Source: Pontibacter fetidus | Lineage (GTDB): Bacteria > Bacteroidota > Bacteroidia > Cytophagales > Hymenobacteraceae | Direction of reading: 5' to 3' | Length of the DNA stretch: 64,000 nucleotides | Assembly (NCBI RefSeq): GCF_010119545.1 | Contig: NZ_JAAEAA010000008.1 | Coordinates: 105,900-169,899, forward strand | Shown: positions 36,384 through 47,000 of the stretch, piece after piece | How the letters are laid out: every line of letters begins with the position of its first letter | Numbering within the stretch: position 1 is the stretch's first letter | Position numbers and translations under genes: made by a program | The notes under the pieces: generated by a model | Database searches by the model: none | What the model was told of the DNA's origin: nothing | The model's input: the letters and a program-made list of their open reading frames with translations, nothing else

Positions 36384-37754
36384 TTATACCTCTGTCAATG
36401 ATTCACTTTTACCGTAAACGCTTTTCAGGATCTGCTCTTTTTCGGCATTATCTGTTGCGTTAAAGTAACGGCGCTGAAGAGCTACCAACTTATCAACCAA
36501 ACGGCCTTCCGGTAACACTACATCATCGTACGTCAACACCTGGTCTTTTGGTATGTCACGCTTCAGTACACAGCCTTCGGCTACGCCAATTGGCAGCAGG
36601 TTTTCAGCTATAGTTGTGTCTGCGTTCTCGCATAAACCATAGGTCATGTAGTGGCCGATACCGTCTACAACTTGTCCGGCTTTCAGGTCTATTTTGGCAG
36701 CTGTTACAACCTCTACGGTTGGTGCGCCAATCGGAGCAAGTGCAGCATCGTTAAACAATACAGCACGCGCTACAGTACTTGGCACTTCAAAGTGGCACAG
36801 GTGGTATGGCGTGTAGAATAAATATAACGGACCTTCACCCAGTTTATAAAGGTTCAGGTAATGCTGCTGAATCGGGTTATCGTGCGTGCCCAGTACAAAT
36901 ACGCCCGGTCCTGGCTCCGCTCCTACTACATAATCTACTATACCCGGGCCGTTTGTCAGATCTTCCAGCGGATACAGATCTTTAAAACAGTCTTTCAGAG
37001 ATGTGCCGCTTGGCACAGTCGGGCCATGCATACCACGCTTGGCTACGCGCATACCAGTTCCGTTGGCAACTATAGCCTGCTCAAATGATATCTTGCTACC
37101 ATCGGCAAACGAGGTAACCATAGATGGCTGCTGCCTCCATTTCTCGGCAAAACCTTTCTGTGTAGTTGGGTTTCGGTACGGGTCGTGCAAGCCTTTAATG
37201 TTACCACAAAGCACCGGCTTCACACCAAGGCCTTTCACAAAGCGGTACAGGTTCATGATCACACCCGGCTGATCGCCATCGGCGTTGGTGAATACTACAC
37301 CTGCTTTATCAGCATATACTTTCAGGATCGGGCCAACAGTACCATCCACTTCCGCATTCATCATAATGATGTGCTTTCCGTTTTCGATGGCGCGCATGGC
37401 TACGTTTGTACCGAACTCAACGGCTCCGGTTACTTCAATAATGGCATCAATGCCTTCGGCTTTGCAAAGCAGCATCGCATCGTCGGTAATGCTATGCTTG
37501 CCGTTACGGATGTTCTCTTCCAGTTTCTCAACAGAGGCTACTTCTTCTACACCGGTTTCTATTTCGGCTTCGGAATAAGCTCTTTTTGCTTTAGAGAGGT
37601 CGCGGTTTGCAATGGCTACCAGCTCCATGCCCTGCACATATTTGCAGATCTGTAGCGCGATGCCGCGGCCCATAAAGCCGGCACCAACCATGGCAACTCT
37701 GACAGGGTTATTTTCTGCGTGACGCTTTGCCAGCGCACTATCAACTATAATCAT
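36384..37754 (-). CDS. NAD(P)-dependent oxidoreductase with C-terminal SAF domain
   Basis: This 456-residue protein has an N-terminal Rossmann domain (VRVAMVGAGFMGRGIALQI) like homoserine dehydrogenase and Gfo/Idh/MocA oxidoreductases, a middle catalytic part (NADGDQPGVIMNLYRFVKG, then GNIKGLHDPYRNPTTQKG) and a C-terminal SAF domain (about 360-445, EGCVLKRDIPKDQVLTYDDV), as found in sialic-acid synthase and antifreeze-like proteins. Many genomes label such proteins as homoserine dehydrogenase, which the context does not support. Here it is the last gene of a run with glucose-1-phosphate cytidylyltransferase, an SDR and an RfbC-like epimerase, so it probably oxidises or reduces a nucleotide-sugar or its breakdown product. 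The exact reaction is unknown. Confidence 0.8.
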   Translation of the reverse strand: MIIVDSALAKRHAENNPVRVAMVGAGFMGRGIALQICKYVQGMELVAIANRDLSKAKRAYSEAEIETGVEEVASVEKLEENIRNGKHSITDDAMLLCKAEGIDAIIEVTGAVEFGTNVAMRAIENGKHIIMMNAEVDGTVGPILKVYADKAGVVFTNADGDQPGVIMNLYRFVKGLGVKPVLCGNIKGLHDPYRNPTTQKGFAEKWRQQPSMVTSFADGSKISFEQAIVANGTGMRVAKRGMHGPTVPSGTSLKDCFKDLYPLEDLTNGPGIVDYVVGAEPGPGVFVLGTHDNPIQQHYLNLYKLGEGPLYLFYTPYHLCHFEVPSTVARAVLFNDAALAPIGAPTVEVVTAAKIDLKAGQVVDGIGHYMTYGLCENADTTIAENLLPIGVAEGCVLKRDIPKDQVLTYDDVVLPEGRLVDKLVALQRRYFNATDNAEKEQILKSVYGKSESLTEV

Positions 37755-37797
37755 TTTATACTTTAATTAAGGGTTATAAGACGGAAAGCCGCCGGTA

Positions 37798-38361
37798 TTA
37801 TACCAGCAGCTTTCCTTCAGTTTCTTTAGTTACTTCTTCAAAATCAGGGGCGGCCTGGTCTTTTTCAGAAATAACAACCGGCTCAATCGGCCATTCAATG
37901 TTAAAAGCAGGATCGTTCCAACGGTAGCCACGCTCAGCGCCCGGCGTATAGAACTCGGTTACATTGTACGTTACATCAGTGTTATCTTCCAGTGTAATGA
38001 AGCCGTGGGCAAAACCTTCCGGCACAAACAGCATTCTATAGTTGTCGGCTGTCAGCTCCACGCCAATCCATTGCTTATAAGTTTCAGAATCCGGGCGCAT
38101 GTCGATAATCACATCGTAGATAGCACCGCGTGTGCAGCGTACCAGTTTGGTTTCTTCGTTCGGGGCAAGTTGCATGTGCATACCGCGCAGTGTACCTTTC
38201 TTTTTGTTATAAGATACGTTCGCCTGGCGGATGTCATTTGTTAAGCCGAACTCTTCGAATTCTTTCTGGCAAAACGAACGACCAAAAAAGCCACGCTCAT
38301 CTTCCAGTCTTTTAACATCAATTATATAGGCGCCTTTCAGCTTAGTTTCAGTAAATATCAT
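37798..38361 (-). CDS. rfbC: dTDP-4-dehydrorhamnose 3,5-epimerase family protein
   Basis: This 187-residue cupin-type epimerase shows the active-site stretch LRGMHMQ (catalytic His) and FVPEGFAHGFITLED, plus AIYDVIIDMRPDSETY. RfbC proteins epimerise C3 and C5 of 4-keto-6-deoxy sugars. With a CDP-glucose synthetase in the operon and no RmlA/RmlB/RmlD pair, the substrate here may be a CDP-linked 4-keto sugar rather than dTDP-linked, so the gene name marks the family only. It is 10 bases downstream of the SDR gene. Confidence 0.85.
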   Translation of the reverse strand: MIFTETKLKGAYIIDVKRLEDERGFFGRSFCQKEFEEFGLTNDIRQANVSYNKKKGTLRGMHMQLAPNEETKLVRCTRGAIYDVIIDMRPDSETYKQWIGVELTADNYRMLFVPEGFAHGFITLEDNTDVTYNVTEFYTPGAERGYRWNDPAFNIEWPIEPVVISEKDQAAPDFEEVTKETEGKLLV

Positions 38362-38371
38362 CAGTAAAGTA

Positions 38372-39460
38372 TTAAGCGATCTCTAATTCGGTTTCTTTGG
38401 CTACTTTGGCAGTGCTGCGGTTCCACTGTAGCTGCTCGTTAATGGCATTTGTTTCCTGCAATTGGTTCAGCACTTTCAGGCGCATTAACAGCGAATCGCG
38501 GAAGTTTCCATCCTTAAAGCGCATTTCAGTTAAGCCATCTCGTAGCTCCTGAATAGCCTGCTTTAGCGATACCTGTGGCTGGTGGTTTGGTGCCAGTGCC
38601 TTGAACTTGTCGAAGTTTACGCGGTACGAGCGTTTGTCCGGCGCAGCTTCCAGGTTTACAGAAACTTCGGTGCCCGGAATAACTTCGGCAACAGCCTGTG
38701 CCAGCTCTTTTACCTGGTAATTCCACTCGTTACTACCGGCGTTTACCGCTAAAAATTCACCGCCGTTATCTGGTGTTCTGGTTATAGCCCACTCAATTGC
38801 GCGTGCCATATCTTTTACGTGGATCAATGGTCTCCAAGGGCTGCCATCGCTAAGTATAGTTATCTTGCCCGTAGAGATCGCACCAGCCACGAAGTCGTTC
38901 AGAACTAAGTCCAGGCGTAATCTGTCGCTCATGCCACAGGCTGTTGCAAAACGCAGGCAGGTTACGGTAAAGCCATCGCCGGCAAGTGGAGCCAGTTCTT
39001 TTTCAGAAGCTACTTTAGAGCGGGCATAAGCTGTTAGCGGATTAAGCTCAGATTCTTCAGTTTTAGCCTGTTCCGATGCCGCGCCATACATGCTGCAGCT
39101 CGACGCAAATACATAGTTCTTAACGCCGGCAGCTTTCGCCATTTCAGCAATTCTGATGCTTGATCTATAGTTTACATCCAGTGTTACTTCTTCAAACTTG
39201 TTACCCATTGGGTCGTTGGAGATAGCCGCTAAATGCACTACAGCATCTACGCCTTCCAGCACATCGGCAGGCATGGTGCGCACGTCGCCAAACAATTGCT
39301 GATCCAGTTTGCTCTCTGGTAAGTAAGGTGCATTCGTAAGGCTGGTGGCAAAATAGGCCATGTCATAGCCCACAAGTATAGCATCCGGGTAAGTAGCGCG
39401 CAGCTGGCTAACTACGCCAGGGCCTACATAACCCATATTTCCGGTTATTAATATCTTCAT
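38372..39460 (-). CDS. NAD-dependent epimerase/dehydratase (extended SDR)
   Basis: The Rossmann motif GNMGYVG is at residues 7-13 and the catalytic YARSK (Y-x3-K) is near residue 146. SCSMYGAAS supplies the catalytic serine region. The length of 362 residues fits extended SDRs that act on nucleotide sugars. From position between the cytidylyltransferase and the 3,5-epimerase it is the best candidate for 4,6-dehydration or 4-epimerisation of CDP-glucose, but it lacks the typical TDEVYG motif of 4,6-dehydratases, so another reaction is quite possible. Confidence 0.82.
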   Translation of the reverse strand: MKILITGNMGYVGPGVVSQLRATYPDAILVGYDMAYFATSLTNAPYLPESKLDQQLFGDVRTMPADVLEGVDAVVHLAAISNDPMGNKFEEVTLDVNYRSSIRIAEMAKAAGVKNYVFASSCSMYGAASEQAKTEESELNPLTAYARSKVASEKELAPLAGDGFTVTCLRFATACGMSDRLRLDLVLNDFVAGAISTGKITILSDGSPWRPLIHVKDMARAIEWAITRTPDNGGEFLAVNAGSNEWNYQVKELAQAVAEVIPGTEVSVNLEAAPDKRSYRVNFDKFKALAPNHQPQVSLKQAIQELRDGLTEMRFKDGNFRDSLLMRLKVLNQLQETNAINEQLQWNRSTAKVAKETELEIA

Positions 39461-39499
39461 CTGTAAAGGGATTTAAAAGTATAGTTGAGGAAGGATTTC

Positions 39500-40303
39500 T
39501 TAGTTTACAGCTTTAGAAAGCATCTTTTGCCATACATTCCATGGCGCCTGGTTTTTCTGCCATAGTTCTTCCAGCACATGCTTGTCGCGCAGGGTATCCA
39601 TTGGCTGCCAGAAACCGGTGTGGCGATAAGCAGATAGCTCGCCTTCTTTGGCTAACTGTTCCATTGGCTCACGCTCCCAGGTTGTGCTATCGTCTTCAAT
39701 ATAGTTAAGCACCTCTGGCTCCAGCACGAAAAATCCACCGTTAATCCATGGCATTTCTCCACCTGTCGGTTTCTCCTGGAACTGGTTGATCTTGGTTGCA
39801 TCTGAAGCAAGGTTGAAAGCTCCGAAACGGCCTGGCTGCTGCACGGCAGTAAGTGTAGCCAGTGTTCCCTGCTCTTTATGGTATTTTATGGCTTCTGCAA
39901 TATCTACATCACTCACACCATCGCCATAAGTAAGGCAGAAGGTTTCGTTACCAATGTAGTCTTTCACGCGCTTCAGGCGGCCACCAGTCATAGTACCTTC
40001 GCCGGTATCTACCAGCGTTACTTTCCACGACTCTGTGTTGTTACGGTGTACTTCCATGCTGTTTTTGCGCATGTCAAATGTTACATCAGAATTGTAAAGG
40101 CAATAGTTGGCGAAGTATTCTTTGATCATATGGCCTTTATAGCCGCAGCAGATTACGAACTCATTTATGCCATAGTAAGAATATATTTTCATGATGTGCC
40201 AAAGGATCGGCTTACCACCAATTTCGACCATAGGCTTAGGTCTTACGCCACTTTCTTCGCTAATTCGGGTTCCGTAACCACCAGCAAGTATAACTGCTTT
40301 CAT
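39500..40303 (-). CDS. rfbF: Glucose-1-phosphate cytidylyltransferase
   Basis: The 267-residue protein has the family N-terminus [38 protein letters not shown] and the later [16 protein letters not shown] and [14 protein letters not shown] stretches. It makes CDP-glucose from CTP and glucose-1-phosphate in the cytoplasm, the entry to CDP-linked deoxy and branched sugars. It is the first gene of a minus-strand run (rfbF, SDR, rfbC, SAF oxidoreductase) with gaps of 39, 10 and 43 bases. Confidence 0.95.
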   Translation of the reverse strand: MKAVILAGGYGTRISEESGVRPKPMVEIGGKPILWHIMKIYSYYGINEFVICCGYKGHMIKEYFANYCLYNSDVTFDMRKNSMEVHRNNTESWKVTLVDTGEGTMTGGRLKRVKDYIGNETFCLTYGDGVSDVDIAEAIKYHKEQGTLATLTAVQQPGRFGAFNLASDATKINQFQEKPTGGEMPWINGGFFVLEPEVLNYIEDDSTTWEREPMEQLAKEGELSAYRHTGFWQPMDTLRDKHVLEELWQKNQAPWNVWQKMLSKAVN

Positions 40304-40696
40304 AAAAGTAAGGGTTTTATTAGGTTGAGATTCAGATGACCACTGCTGCCTTATGTTATCTGTTCATGCAGCTTTTGTTGCGGTCGGTAATTGATACGGC
40401 AATAGCTATATTTTGATGTATTAAATTTTACTTTTTTTACAGCTCTTTTTTTCATGCAGCTGAAATAACTGCTTCTACATGCTCAGATGCATATTTTTTA
40501 GAGGCATAGAATTGCATGGAGGTAACCACACAGGTTTGTTTGGGATAAAGAATGGCACTGTTATTTCGGCGGGAGTGGCACAGCTTGGTATAATACCGGA
40601 AAACGTGCGTCCGGTAGTGGCTATAATTGCATTTATAACGATAATAGTGTTCTATGTAAGTGCCATACTTCATCTTACACGTTAAGGTATTACATT
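40304..40696. other. Intergenic region between rfbF and GT26 genes
   Basis: About 390 bases between two minus-strand genes; it should hold the promoter of the CDP-sugar operon. I find no exact -7 box. A weak plus-strand open frame (40479-40685) is listed separately. Confidence 0.45.
40479..40685 (+). CDS. Possible small membrane protein (weak)
   Basis: This 68-codon frame ends in one clear hydrophobic helix (VVAIIAFITIIVFYVSAIL) preceded by a polar segment. It is antisense to its neighbours and lies in a gap that otherwise has no gene. There is no clear promoter or terminator, and I recognise no family. It may be a chance frame. Confidence 0.22.
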   Translation: MLRCIFFRGIELHGGNHTGLFGIKNGTVISAGVAQLGIIPENVRPVVAIIAFITIIVFYVSAILHLTR

Positions 40697-41524
40697 TTAC
40701 CCGCTCACAGACTCCTGCCCGGGGTTTTTGCCAGCCATGCGCTGCACTATAAGCTTTAAAGCCAATGCCACAAACACGCTGTTGGTTACTAAATAGCGTT
40801 TCCAGAGTCGTTTTGGCTCCTGTACTAACCTGTATACCCATTCCAGGCTCAGGTCCCGTGCCCATTTTGGCAGGCGCTTTTCAAGGCCGGCAAAGGTCAT
40901 GTACGCCTGGCCTACACCCAGCATACAGGCATTAACTCTACCTTTATGTTCGGCCATCCAGCGTTCCTGTTTCGGGCAGCCCAGGGCTACAAAAACCAGG
41001 TCGGGGTTGGCTTCATTTATTTTATCAACTATAGCGGCATCTTCGGCGGTTGTCAGTTTCCGGAAGGGCGGCGAATAATAACCGGCAATTTTTAGCTCCG
41101 GGTGTTTTGCCGTGGCAGTTGTTACTACGGCTTCCAGTACCTCGTCGGTAGAGCCATAAAAGTATACCGATTTACCCCGGGCAGCTGCCTGTTGCAAGAG
41201 TGCCGGCAACAGGTCCATGCCTGCTACACGGTCCTGCTGCTGCCCGTATAAAAGTTTCATTAGCTTGGAAAGGGGGCCTCCGTCCGGGCTGGCCACATCC
41301 GCATTGTTCAGTATCGTATTAAAGTCTTTGTCTTTGTAGGCTTCTACCAGCATGTGCACGTTGGCAAAACACACGTAACTCGACTTTTTGTGTTCACTCA
41401 GCCAGAACACCTGCTCAACAAAATTTTTAAAAGAACCCGCCGTAATATCAGCGGTAAGTAACCTGCGTTTTAATTGTAAGGGTGGTGTTGTGGCAGGCGT
41501 AGTATAGGTATCATTAGTAAGCAT
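40697..41524 (-). CDS. WecG/TagA/CpsF family glycosyltransferase (GT26)
   Basis: Family motifs in this 275-residue protein are VCFANVHMLVEAYKD, the DVASPDGGPLSKL stretch (the normally conserved P-D-G), RVAGMDLLPALLQ, and LVFVALGCPKQERWM. GT26 enzymes add the second sugar (often ManNAcA, ManNAc or glucose-type) to the undecaprenyl-linked first sugar on the cytoplasmic face of the membrane. It overlaps the initiating phosphotransferase gene by 11 bases, which fits a two-step start of repeat-unit synthesis. Confidence 0.9.
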   Translation of the reverse strand: MLTNDTYTTPATTPPLQLKRRLLTADITAGSFKNFVEQVFWLSEHKKSSYVCFANVHMLVEAYKDKDFNTILNNADVASPDGGPLSKLMKLLYGQQQDRVAGMDLLPALLQQAAARGKSVYFYGSTDEVLEAVVTTATAKHPELKIAGYYSPPFRKLTTAEDAAIVDKINEANPDLVFVALGCPKQERWMAEHKGRVNACMLGVGQAYMTFAGLEKRLPKWARDLSLEWVYRLVQEPKRLWKRYLVTNSVFVALALKLIVQRMAGKNPGQESVSG

Positions 41525-42908
41525 TTTTTTCGCCTTTTATCATATTCCAAACGGTCAGGAAAATAATTTTCATGTCCATCATAAAACTCCAGTTCTCCAT
41601 ATATTTCACATCGTACTCTACGCGTTTTTCCATCAGGTGTACTTCCTTGGTCTCGCCGCGGTAGCCGCTAACCTGTGCGTATCCGGTAATGCCCGGTGTT
41701 ACAAAGTGACGCATGTTGTATTTTGATATAACTTTTGAATAATGATCGAGCTGCGAAACCAGGTTCGGACGAGGCCCAACCACTGACATATCGCCCAACA
41801 GTACGTTAAAGAACTGTGGTAGTTCGTCTAAATTAGTTTTGCGCAGGAAACGACCTATTCTGGTAATGCGCGGATCGTTTTTAGTTGCCTGTAACTCAGT
41901 CTGGTTATTTACAAACATGGTCCTGAACTTGTAGCACACAAACAATCTGTTCTTTTTACCTGGACGCAGTTGCTTAAAGAAGATCGGCCCTTTAGATTCC
42001 AGCCTGATCAGAAGTGCAATGATTGGCAGCACAACCGGGAAAATAAGCAGGATAACAGCCATAGAGAAAGCGATATCAAACACACGCTTAACTGCCCTGT
42101 TGGTAACCTGCTCCAGCGGCTCTTTGCGCACGCTCAGCATCGGGATGTTGTGGTAGAAGTACAGGTTAAGGTCTTTCTGAACTATAGCACTGAAGTCCGG
42201 CACGATACGGAAGTATAAGAAGTTATCGTCGCAGAAAGCAGTCAGTTCATCTACCTGCTCTTTATTGTTCAGGGGCTTGGTGTAGTAGATCTCGTCGATG
42301 CTGTGCTGCAGGCAATATTCCTGTAGATCAGCTTCCGAACCTTTTACCAAACTATAGTATGGACTGTTCACATCGGCTTCGTCGTCGAAAAAGCCCATAA
42401 ACTTGGCACCAGGGTTTTCGTCGTTGCCGAAGGTGTTGTACAGGTTAATGGCTGCCTGGCCGCTACCCACTACTACAAACCGCGAGTACGCCATATCTGA
42501 CTTGGTAAAATAACGGCTCAGTTGCATAAACAGCAATCGGCTAAACCCGATCAGCATGGCTGTAGACAGGTAAGTATAAAGCAGCAGCAAACGTGAGATT
42601 TCCTCGAGGTTGAAGATTACGATGCAGCTGGCAAGTATAAAGGCATGCAGTACGAAGGCGTTGATCAGGTTAGCAAGCTTTTTACCGATTGGCAGAAAAC
42701 CATCTATCCGGAAAACGAAATTGGAAAAGCCGGAAACGATCCACCAAACCAGGGCAAACAACACAAAGAAAATGCTGTACTGGTGGTCCAGTTCTATAGT
42801 ACCATACCTGAAAAGATTTGATAAGTTAAATGAAAGGGCGATAAGGGCTACGTCTAAAATCAACAGAATAATCCTGTTGAAACTGTGGTAATGCTGATAT
42901 TTATTCAT
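41514..42908 (-). CDS. Undecaprenyl-phosphate sugar phosphotransferase (WcaJ/PssY-type)
   Basis: Four N-terminal membrane helices are followed by a CoA-binding-like Rossmann segment (RFVVVGSGQAAINLYNTFG), then a fifth helix and the C-terminal bacterial sugar-transferase domain: GPIFFKQLRPGKKNRLFVCYK (split by eye), RKTNLDELPQFFNVL and MSVVGPRP. It transfers a sugar-1-phosphate to undecaprenyl phosphate, the first step of repeat-unit synthesis. I choose the ATG at 42908 (MNKYQHYHSF); the frame is open 16 codons further but this tail is not family-like. The first gene of the two-gene operon with GT26. Confidence 0.92.
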   Translation of the reverse strand: MNKYQHYHSFNRIILLILDVALIALSFNLSNLFRYGTIELDHQYSIFFVLFALVWWIVSGFSNFVFRIDGFLPIGKKLANLINAFVLHAFILASCIVIFNLEEISRLLLLYTYLSTAMLIGFSRLLFMQLSRYFTKSDMAYSRFVVVGSGQAAINLYNTFGNDENPGAKFMGFFDDEADVNSPYYSLVKGSEADLQEYCLQHSIDEIYYTKPLNNKEQVDELTAFCDDNFLYFRIVPDFSAIVQKDLNLYFYHNIPMLSVRKEPLEQVTNRAVKRVFDIAFSMAVILLIFPVVLPIIALLIRLESKGPIFFKQLRPGKKNRLFVCYKFRTMFVNNQTELQATKNDPRITRIGRFLRKTNLDELPQFFNVLLGDMSVVGPRPNLVSQLDHYSKVISKYNMRHFVTPGITGYAQVSGYRGETKEVHLMEKRVEYDVKYMENWSFMMDMKIIFLTVWNMIKGEKNAY

Positions 42909-44018
42909 TTTTGAAACGCTGTAAAATTTTAACCATAAACACTTTGGTCTTTTCACCGACTACTTTGCTGCATGCTGTTACTGGCTGCATGCGTTCCAAC
43001 TTCAAATCCGGCATCTCCGGAAGGTTTAGGTTTACTCGGTAAAACAGTTAATTTGTGAACTATAGAAATTACCTGGGGAGATATGTGCTGTTGCCAGTTA
43101 AGCAAGTATACCTTTCTCCAAGCAGTCTAAATTACGGGTGTCGTTTCCGAATGGTTTAGTGTTTTATTTATATTTATTAAAAAATTGAAATTGATAAATA
43201 AATGAAACTTCATATATCTAAACATACCTATATTAATCAATTAAGGCATTTTAAGCTATAAATTATAGCATAACACAAGGCGTGACGCTGTTTTCAAGCT
43301 ATATCAACCAATTGTATTTTTCAATGCACATAGCAAATAAATGGTCACTTTAGCTATCAAACTATATTCAATGTTGCTGCCAGTAGCACTTACTTTTACT
43401 CAAAAGCAAGCGTCCAATTAAGGATGAGACCGGGATAGAAAGGAAGAAGATGTGCAGGGGAAGGCAGACTCGATTTGAACGGACTTTATTTTTATTATTT
43501 CCGCAAGGTGCGCTATTACGCTTACCTGAAAGTTTTACTGCAATAATACAATCACACAACTATAGTTCACACTCATCAACAGCGCTACAATCCTATCTAT
43601 AAGCTAACAAAACTATAGTCGCCTTAAAATCAAAATCGGATTGCAACAAGGCTACAAATACTTAATTTTCACGAGTGTATTAAATTTTAAGTATGATATT
43701 AAACTTATTATTTTTTAATTTGGTTAGTCAGACATCACAAATAGCAACTATAGCTACAACTTAGTTATATTACAATTTGAGAGATGTTTTAAATACAGGA
43801 ATTAATTATACTTTTTCCTGCAACCGAATACACGTGTCAGCTATAGTTTCGGGTGACACTATAGTACCGGGATTGACTTTATGGCTGTAAAAAGCGACAA
43901 ACTATACCGGCTATTACTACTACAAGCACAAATCAGGCAGCCTTGCCCTACTTTGTCTCCTTAATTTTTAATGCAATAAATAATCTGCTTCTGCAATAAA
44001 CTTTACAACTTTTAGCCA
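42909..44018. other. Long AT-rich intergenic region between EPS initiation genes and the giant adhesin
   Basis: About 1.1 kb with no credible gene; a minus-strand frame at 43368-43559 looks like chance. It holds at least six CTATAG motifs (near 43058, 43560, 43611, 43748, 43841 and 43858), several long A/T tracts (43140-43280, 43680-43720) and the shared leader motif. It should contain divergent promoters, none of which I can place exactly. Confidence 0.55.
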
Positions 44019-44019
44019 A
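44006..44019 (+). promoter_or_regulatory. Shared leader motif CAACTTTTAGCCAA, copy 2
   Basis: Identical to 13956-13969. Here its last A is the first base of the ATG of the giant adhesin. Both copies follow an AATAAA-T-rich segment. Confidence 0.4.
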
Positions 44020-47000
44020 TGCAGCCAATACATTTAGGCAAACGTTTGCCTTTGCTCCTCCTGTTTTTCGGGATGTGGTGTAGCAGCGCCTTTGCCCAGG
44101 TTTGTCAGCCTGTTATCACTACCCCGCAAGGAACCTCACTTTGTACAGGCTCTGCTGTTGTTTTGCAATCTTCATCGGCAAAAAGCTATACCTGGTCTAC
44201 GGGCCAAACTTCAGCCAGCATTACCGTTACCAAACCGGGCACTTACTGGGTTAAAACAACAAATGAAGATGGCTGCGAAGGCACTTCTGAAACAATAACT
44301 ATAGCCGGTGCCCCCGATGCCAGCATCATCGACCCCGAATATCCGGAGCTTAATTTTACGTATTGCAGCTACTCCAGTAGCTCATCAGGGTTTAAGTTTA
44401 CCCTGAACATCGAGAACACCTCTACTACCAAGGAAACCAACAAAGAATACCACGTTAGCTGGGGTGATGGCAAAACGAGCACCTATGGCAAAAACTTCGA
44501 GAAGGCTACCCACACCTATACTGCCGGCGGCGGTTACGATATTGTACTAACTGTTGTAGGCGAAAATGGCTGCACTACTACCACAACCAAGCGCATGTTT
44601 GTGGGCAGTAACCCTGGTTTGGGTATTTCCAGCGATGGTAACAACACGCAATGTGCACCTGCTACATACAGATTTAAGATAACCGGCGTAGAAGGAAACT
44701 CACCGGAAACCGTTTATACATTCCAGTTTGATGATGGCACCCCAGCCATTACTTACAAGCACAGCGAGCTGCCAGCCGACCGCTACATAGAGCATACTTT
44801 CAACGAATCATCTAAAGACACGGAATTTGGTTTTACCTTAACCGGTTATGCTAAAAACCCATGTAGTTCGTCGCGGGCTACGTTCTCTGGCATCCGTATT
44901 TCCAAAGGCCCGGAAGCGGATTTTGCACTTGGCTCTGAGTCGTTGTGTGTTAACCAGCCTATTGCCTTACAAAACCTTACCAAAAGCGGTTACGATGCGA
45001 CCAACAATACTGAAAACTACCTGAGCGAATGGACCATAGAGCCTGCTGAAGGCTGGAAATTTGTATCGGGTACGGCTACCTCTAAAAGCCCAAAAGTTGT
45101 TTTTACAAAGCCTGGTAAGTATAAACTGGTACTAGTTGTAAAACCACTTGACCCTAATACCACCTGTGCGGTAAGCTCCAAGGAAATGGAGATAACTGTT
45201 AATGAGCCTCCTAAAGCGGATTTCACGTTACTTCCCTCCTCTTCGGATAACTGCACGCCAACAACATATAAAACCCAGAATACATCTGTAGGTGATGGCG
45301 TAAGGTATACCTGGCAGGTACTTCCGGCTGAAGGCTGGGGTTTTACCAACGGTACCAATGCCACCTCGGAGAATGCTGAATTTAACTTTACAAAAGCCGG
45401 CGACTATACTATAAAACTTGTAGCAACTAACGAATGCGCGCCTGCCAGTACAAAAGAAGAAAAAGTAACGATACGCAGTAAACCTGTTGTTACGCTGCCC
45501 GCCAATGCCGTGTATTGCGGTCCGCAAACTATAGCATTTACCGCAGCCAATGCCGCACATACACCAACTTACGACGCGCAATCCGGAACTATAACCGGCT
45601 ACAAATGGACCGTAACTGGCGGTGCCGTTGCCTTTGAAGCTGGCGATGCAGCCAGTGCTAACCCAACTATAAAATTTACCGAAGCAGGCTTATATACTAT
45701 TAGCGTAGTAGCTATAAATGAGTGCGGCGAGTCTGAACCGGCTATGCAGCAGATTAAAATAGATGCTTTGCCGGAAGTAAAAGCGATAGCCGCAACAGCA
45801 GAACTTTGCCTGGGAGCCAGCACAACTATAACTGCTTCGGGCGCCGATACTTACACCTGGTCATCAGCTGAAGGACTGAGCGCAACTACCGGAAGCATCG
45901 TTACTGTTACACCAACTAAAACCACTACTTATACAGTTACCGGTAAAAACACTACCACCGGCTGTACAAACACCACTACCGTTACAGTTATTGTTAACGA
46001 GCCTCCGAAAGTAGAAGTAAAAGCTAGTGTTAAGGAGATCTGTGTGGGTCAGGGCCAGGCTATACTTTCTGCTACAGGTGCTGATCGGTATGAGTGGTCT
46101 CCGGTTGCAGGTTTAAGTGCAACTACCGGTGAGCAGGTTACAGCCACGCCAGCCCAAACTACAACTTATACCGTAATTGGTTACGATGATAAAACCGGCT
46201 GCAGCACAACACAGCAACTAACTATAAAAGTTAACCCGCTACCTGTTGTTAGCGCAGGCCCGGATCTTATAGTTTGCAACAAACCGGTAGCCACCAAACT
46301 GCAGGGCAGCCCGGCAGGCGGAACCTGGAGCGGCCAGCATGTAACAACAGATGGCACATTTACTCCGCCAACTGCAACCGGCAATTACACCTTAACCTAT
46401 ACTTACACCGACCCGAATGGCTGCAGCAACTATAGCACCATGCAGGTTACTGTTAACGAAGCTCCAATCGCTGATGCCGGACAGGATATTACAGTTTGTT
46501 TGAATAGCGGCAGCTTCGCCCTGAAAGCAAGCCCTGCGGGTGGCACCTGGAGTGGTTCGCAGCATGTTACGACACAAGGTACCTTTACACCGGCTGCGGC
46601 AGGCACCTTTACCTTAACCTATAGTTACGGAGAAGGCAGCTGCGCCACTTCGGACCAAGTTATAGTTACCGTTAACGAATTGCCTACTGCCCCGAAAGTA
46701 GCTGCTGCAGAAACACTTTGCCCTGGCTTTAGCACTACCCTGCAGGTACAGAACCCGGTTGGTAAACTGGCCTGGTACAATGCTGCAACTGGCGGGAAAC
46801 AGTTAGGCGATGGCCCAACTTTTGAAACTCCTGCCCTGCAAACCACTACTACCTATTATGTTGAAACCACGATAGAAGGTGGCTGTACCAGCGTGCGCAC
46901 GCCTGTAAAAGTTACGGTTCGTCCGGCCACGCCGGCTCCTACTGTAGCACCTGTTATCCTTTGCGGCCCGGGCAGCAGCGCTACATTGGTAGCACAAGGC

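Noticed and set aside
36384..37754. Homoserine dehydrogenase in amino-acid synthesis
   Set aside because: The C-terminal SAF domain and the neighbours (RfbF, SDR, RfbC) point to sugar metabolism; no threonine or methionine genes lie nearby.
43368..43559. Minus-strand 63-codon frame in the 1.1-kb intergenic region
   Set aside because: No family-like features, no promoter box, and it lies in AT-rich non-coding DNA with mixed composition.
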